Shown here: positions 23,878 through 24,382 of the stretch, piece after piece
How positions within the stretch are numbered: position 1 is the stretch's first letter
Layout of the letters: the number at the start of each line of letters is the position of its first letter
Assembly (NCBI GenBank): GCA_937859855.1
Contig: CALMAR010000378.1
Location: forward strand, 1 to 24,382
Direction of reading: 5' to 3'
DNA from: an uncultured Kineosporia sp.
Lineage (GTDB): Bacteria; Actinomycetota; Actinomycetes; Actinomycetales; Kineosporiaceae
Length of the DNA: 24,382 nt
Position numbers and translations under genes: made by a program
The notes under the pieces: model-generated
Database searches by the model: none
Told to the model about the DNA's origin: nothing
The model's input: the letters and a program-made list of their open reading frames with translations, nothing else

Positions 23878-23891
23878 CGGAGGACCCTCCG
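23878..23891 (-). repeat. Inverted repeat that contains the GNAT gene Shine-Dalgarno
   Basis: CGGAGGACCCTCCG is a perfect 6-bp dyad with a 2-nt centre directly upstream of the GNAT ATG. On the minus strand its first arm supplies GGAGG, and the other arm, CCTCC, could pair with it and hide the ribosome binding site. The 2-nt loop is too tight for a full hairpin, so only a shortened stem could form. Chance symmetry in GC-rich DNA is quite possible. Confidence 0.35.
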
Positions 23892-23965
23892 GCGACGAGG
23901 TTACGGCTGATCGGTGATACTAGGCACGCCCTCAATTCTGAGTTGTTGTACCTGGAGGCCCCGAC

Positions 23966-24291
23966 GTGACCTACGTCATCGCACAGCCTTGCGTGGATCT
24001 GAAGGACAAGGCGTGCATCGAGGAATGTCCGGTGGACTGCACTACGAGGGTGAACGGATGCTCTACATCCACCCGGACGAATGCGTCGACTGCGGTGCCT
24101 GCGAGCCCGTCTGCCCGGTGGAGGCGATCTACTACGAGGACGACACCCCCGAGGAATGGGCTGGCTACTACAAGGCCAACGTCGAATTCTTCGAGGATCT
24201 GGGTTCGCCCGGGGGCGCGGCCAAGCTCGGCCTGATCCCCAAGGACCACCCGCTGATCGCGGCGCTGCCGCCGCAGGAGCACGACGAGTAG
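23966..24291 (+). pseudogene. fdxA: Seven-iron ferredoxin FdxA, interrupted by an apparent 1-nt deletion
   Basis: The GTG start has GGAGG 7 nt upstream. The product begins VTYVIAQPCVDLKDKACIEECPVDC, with C9, C17, C21 and C25 as expected for the first cluster motif of 7Fe ferredoxins. After TGC at 24038-24040 the frame is lost. The sequence TGC-ACTACGAG would read C-IYEG if it were TGC-ATCTACGAG, so one base (probably T) is missing at 24041-24042. The other frame then continues YEGERMLYIHPDECVDCGACEPVCPVEAIYY and ends normally in ALPPQEHDE at 24291. Restored, it would be about 109 residues, normal for actinobacterial FdxA, an electron carrier with a 3Fe-4S and a 4Fe-4S cluster. Such ferredoxins are usually highly conserved and often essential, so sequence error is more likely than true loss. 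dapC follows after 13 nt. Confidence 0.9.
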
Positions 24292-24304
24292 GTCCGGCCG
24301 GTTG

Positions 24305-24382
24305 ATGAGCCAGGTCAAACTGCCGGACTTTCCCTGGGACACGCTGACTCCGTTCGCGCAGCAGGCGCGCGCCCACCCCGGC
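24305..24382 (+). CDS. dapC: Succinyldiaminopimelate transaminase DapC, first 26 codons (cut by window edge)
   Basis: ATG at 24305 opens a frame to the right edge reading MSQVKLPDFPWDTLTPFAQQ then ARAHPG. LPDFPWDTL..(Y/F)A..A.AHPG is the characteristic N-terminus of actinobacterial DapC-type class I aminotransferases, which convert N-succinyl-2-amino-6-ketopimelate in lysine and diaminopimelate synthesis. The PLP-binding part is outside the window. A TTG directly before the ATG is an alternative start. Position 13 nt after fdxA matches the common fdxA-dapC arrangement, and the two are probably co-transcribed. Confidence 0.8.
   Translation, partial: MSQVKLPDFPWDTLTPFAQQARAHPG

Overview
This is high-GC, densely packed DNA. 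The genes point to the Actinomycetota, most clearly mshB (mycothiol biosynthesis, restricted to that phylum), the typA / LpqW-like lipoprotein / opp / mshB / fdxA / dapC neighbourhood (partly parallel to mycobacterial Rv1165-Rv1178), and frequent GTG starts, some with -10-like boxes 6-7 nt upstream as in leaderless actinobacterial transcripts. I cannot name a genus.

Layout. 1-1738: the 5' part of rmuC (minus, running off the left edge), divergent from ychF. 1795-4038: an accessory-looking patch with an ANT-like nucleotidyltransferase, an APH-fold kinase and, on the minus strand, a small Cys/His protein followed by a broken Imm7-type immunity gene. 4289-8490: an LpqW-like solute-binding lipoprotein, a Nudix hydrolase and typA. 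8797-15515: a complete oligopeptide ABC importer (binding lipoprotein, two permeases, two ATPases), with mshB overlapping the last ATPase gene. 15557-19317: an EHN-type epoxide hydrolase, an atypical FtsH-like protease and a flavin reductase domain protein. 19652-22813: a 1053-residue hybrid histidine kinase (PAS-PAS-HisKA-HATPase-REC-REC-HPt) with no separate response regulator beside it. 22863-24382: an Rv0428c-like GNAT (minus), divergent from a 7Fe ferredoxin gene (fdxA), then the first 26 codons of dapC.

Functional links. The opp genes and mshB overlap by a few bases each and probably form one transcription unit, joining peptide uptake to mycothiol synthesis. fdxA and dapC are adjacent, as is common in this phylum. 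The kinase carries its own relay domains, so its output partner is probably elsewhere.

The most notable point is not a clear new system but a series of lesions in conserved genes: a 1-nt frameshift in fdxA, an in-frame TAA in the probable N-terminus of oppB, a frameshift plus missing start codon in the Imm7 gene, and a cluster of A-to-C / T-to-G-type changes in a conserved ychF segment. Together these suggest either consensus errors (draft or metagenomic assembly) or, for Imm7, real decay. The least typical proteins are the FtsH-like protease, with a split AAA insertion and an altered Walker B, and the kinase, with an AQPA repeat linker. I saw no tRNA, rRNA, CRISPR array, transposase or prophage gene.
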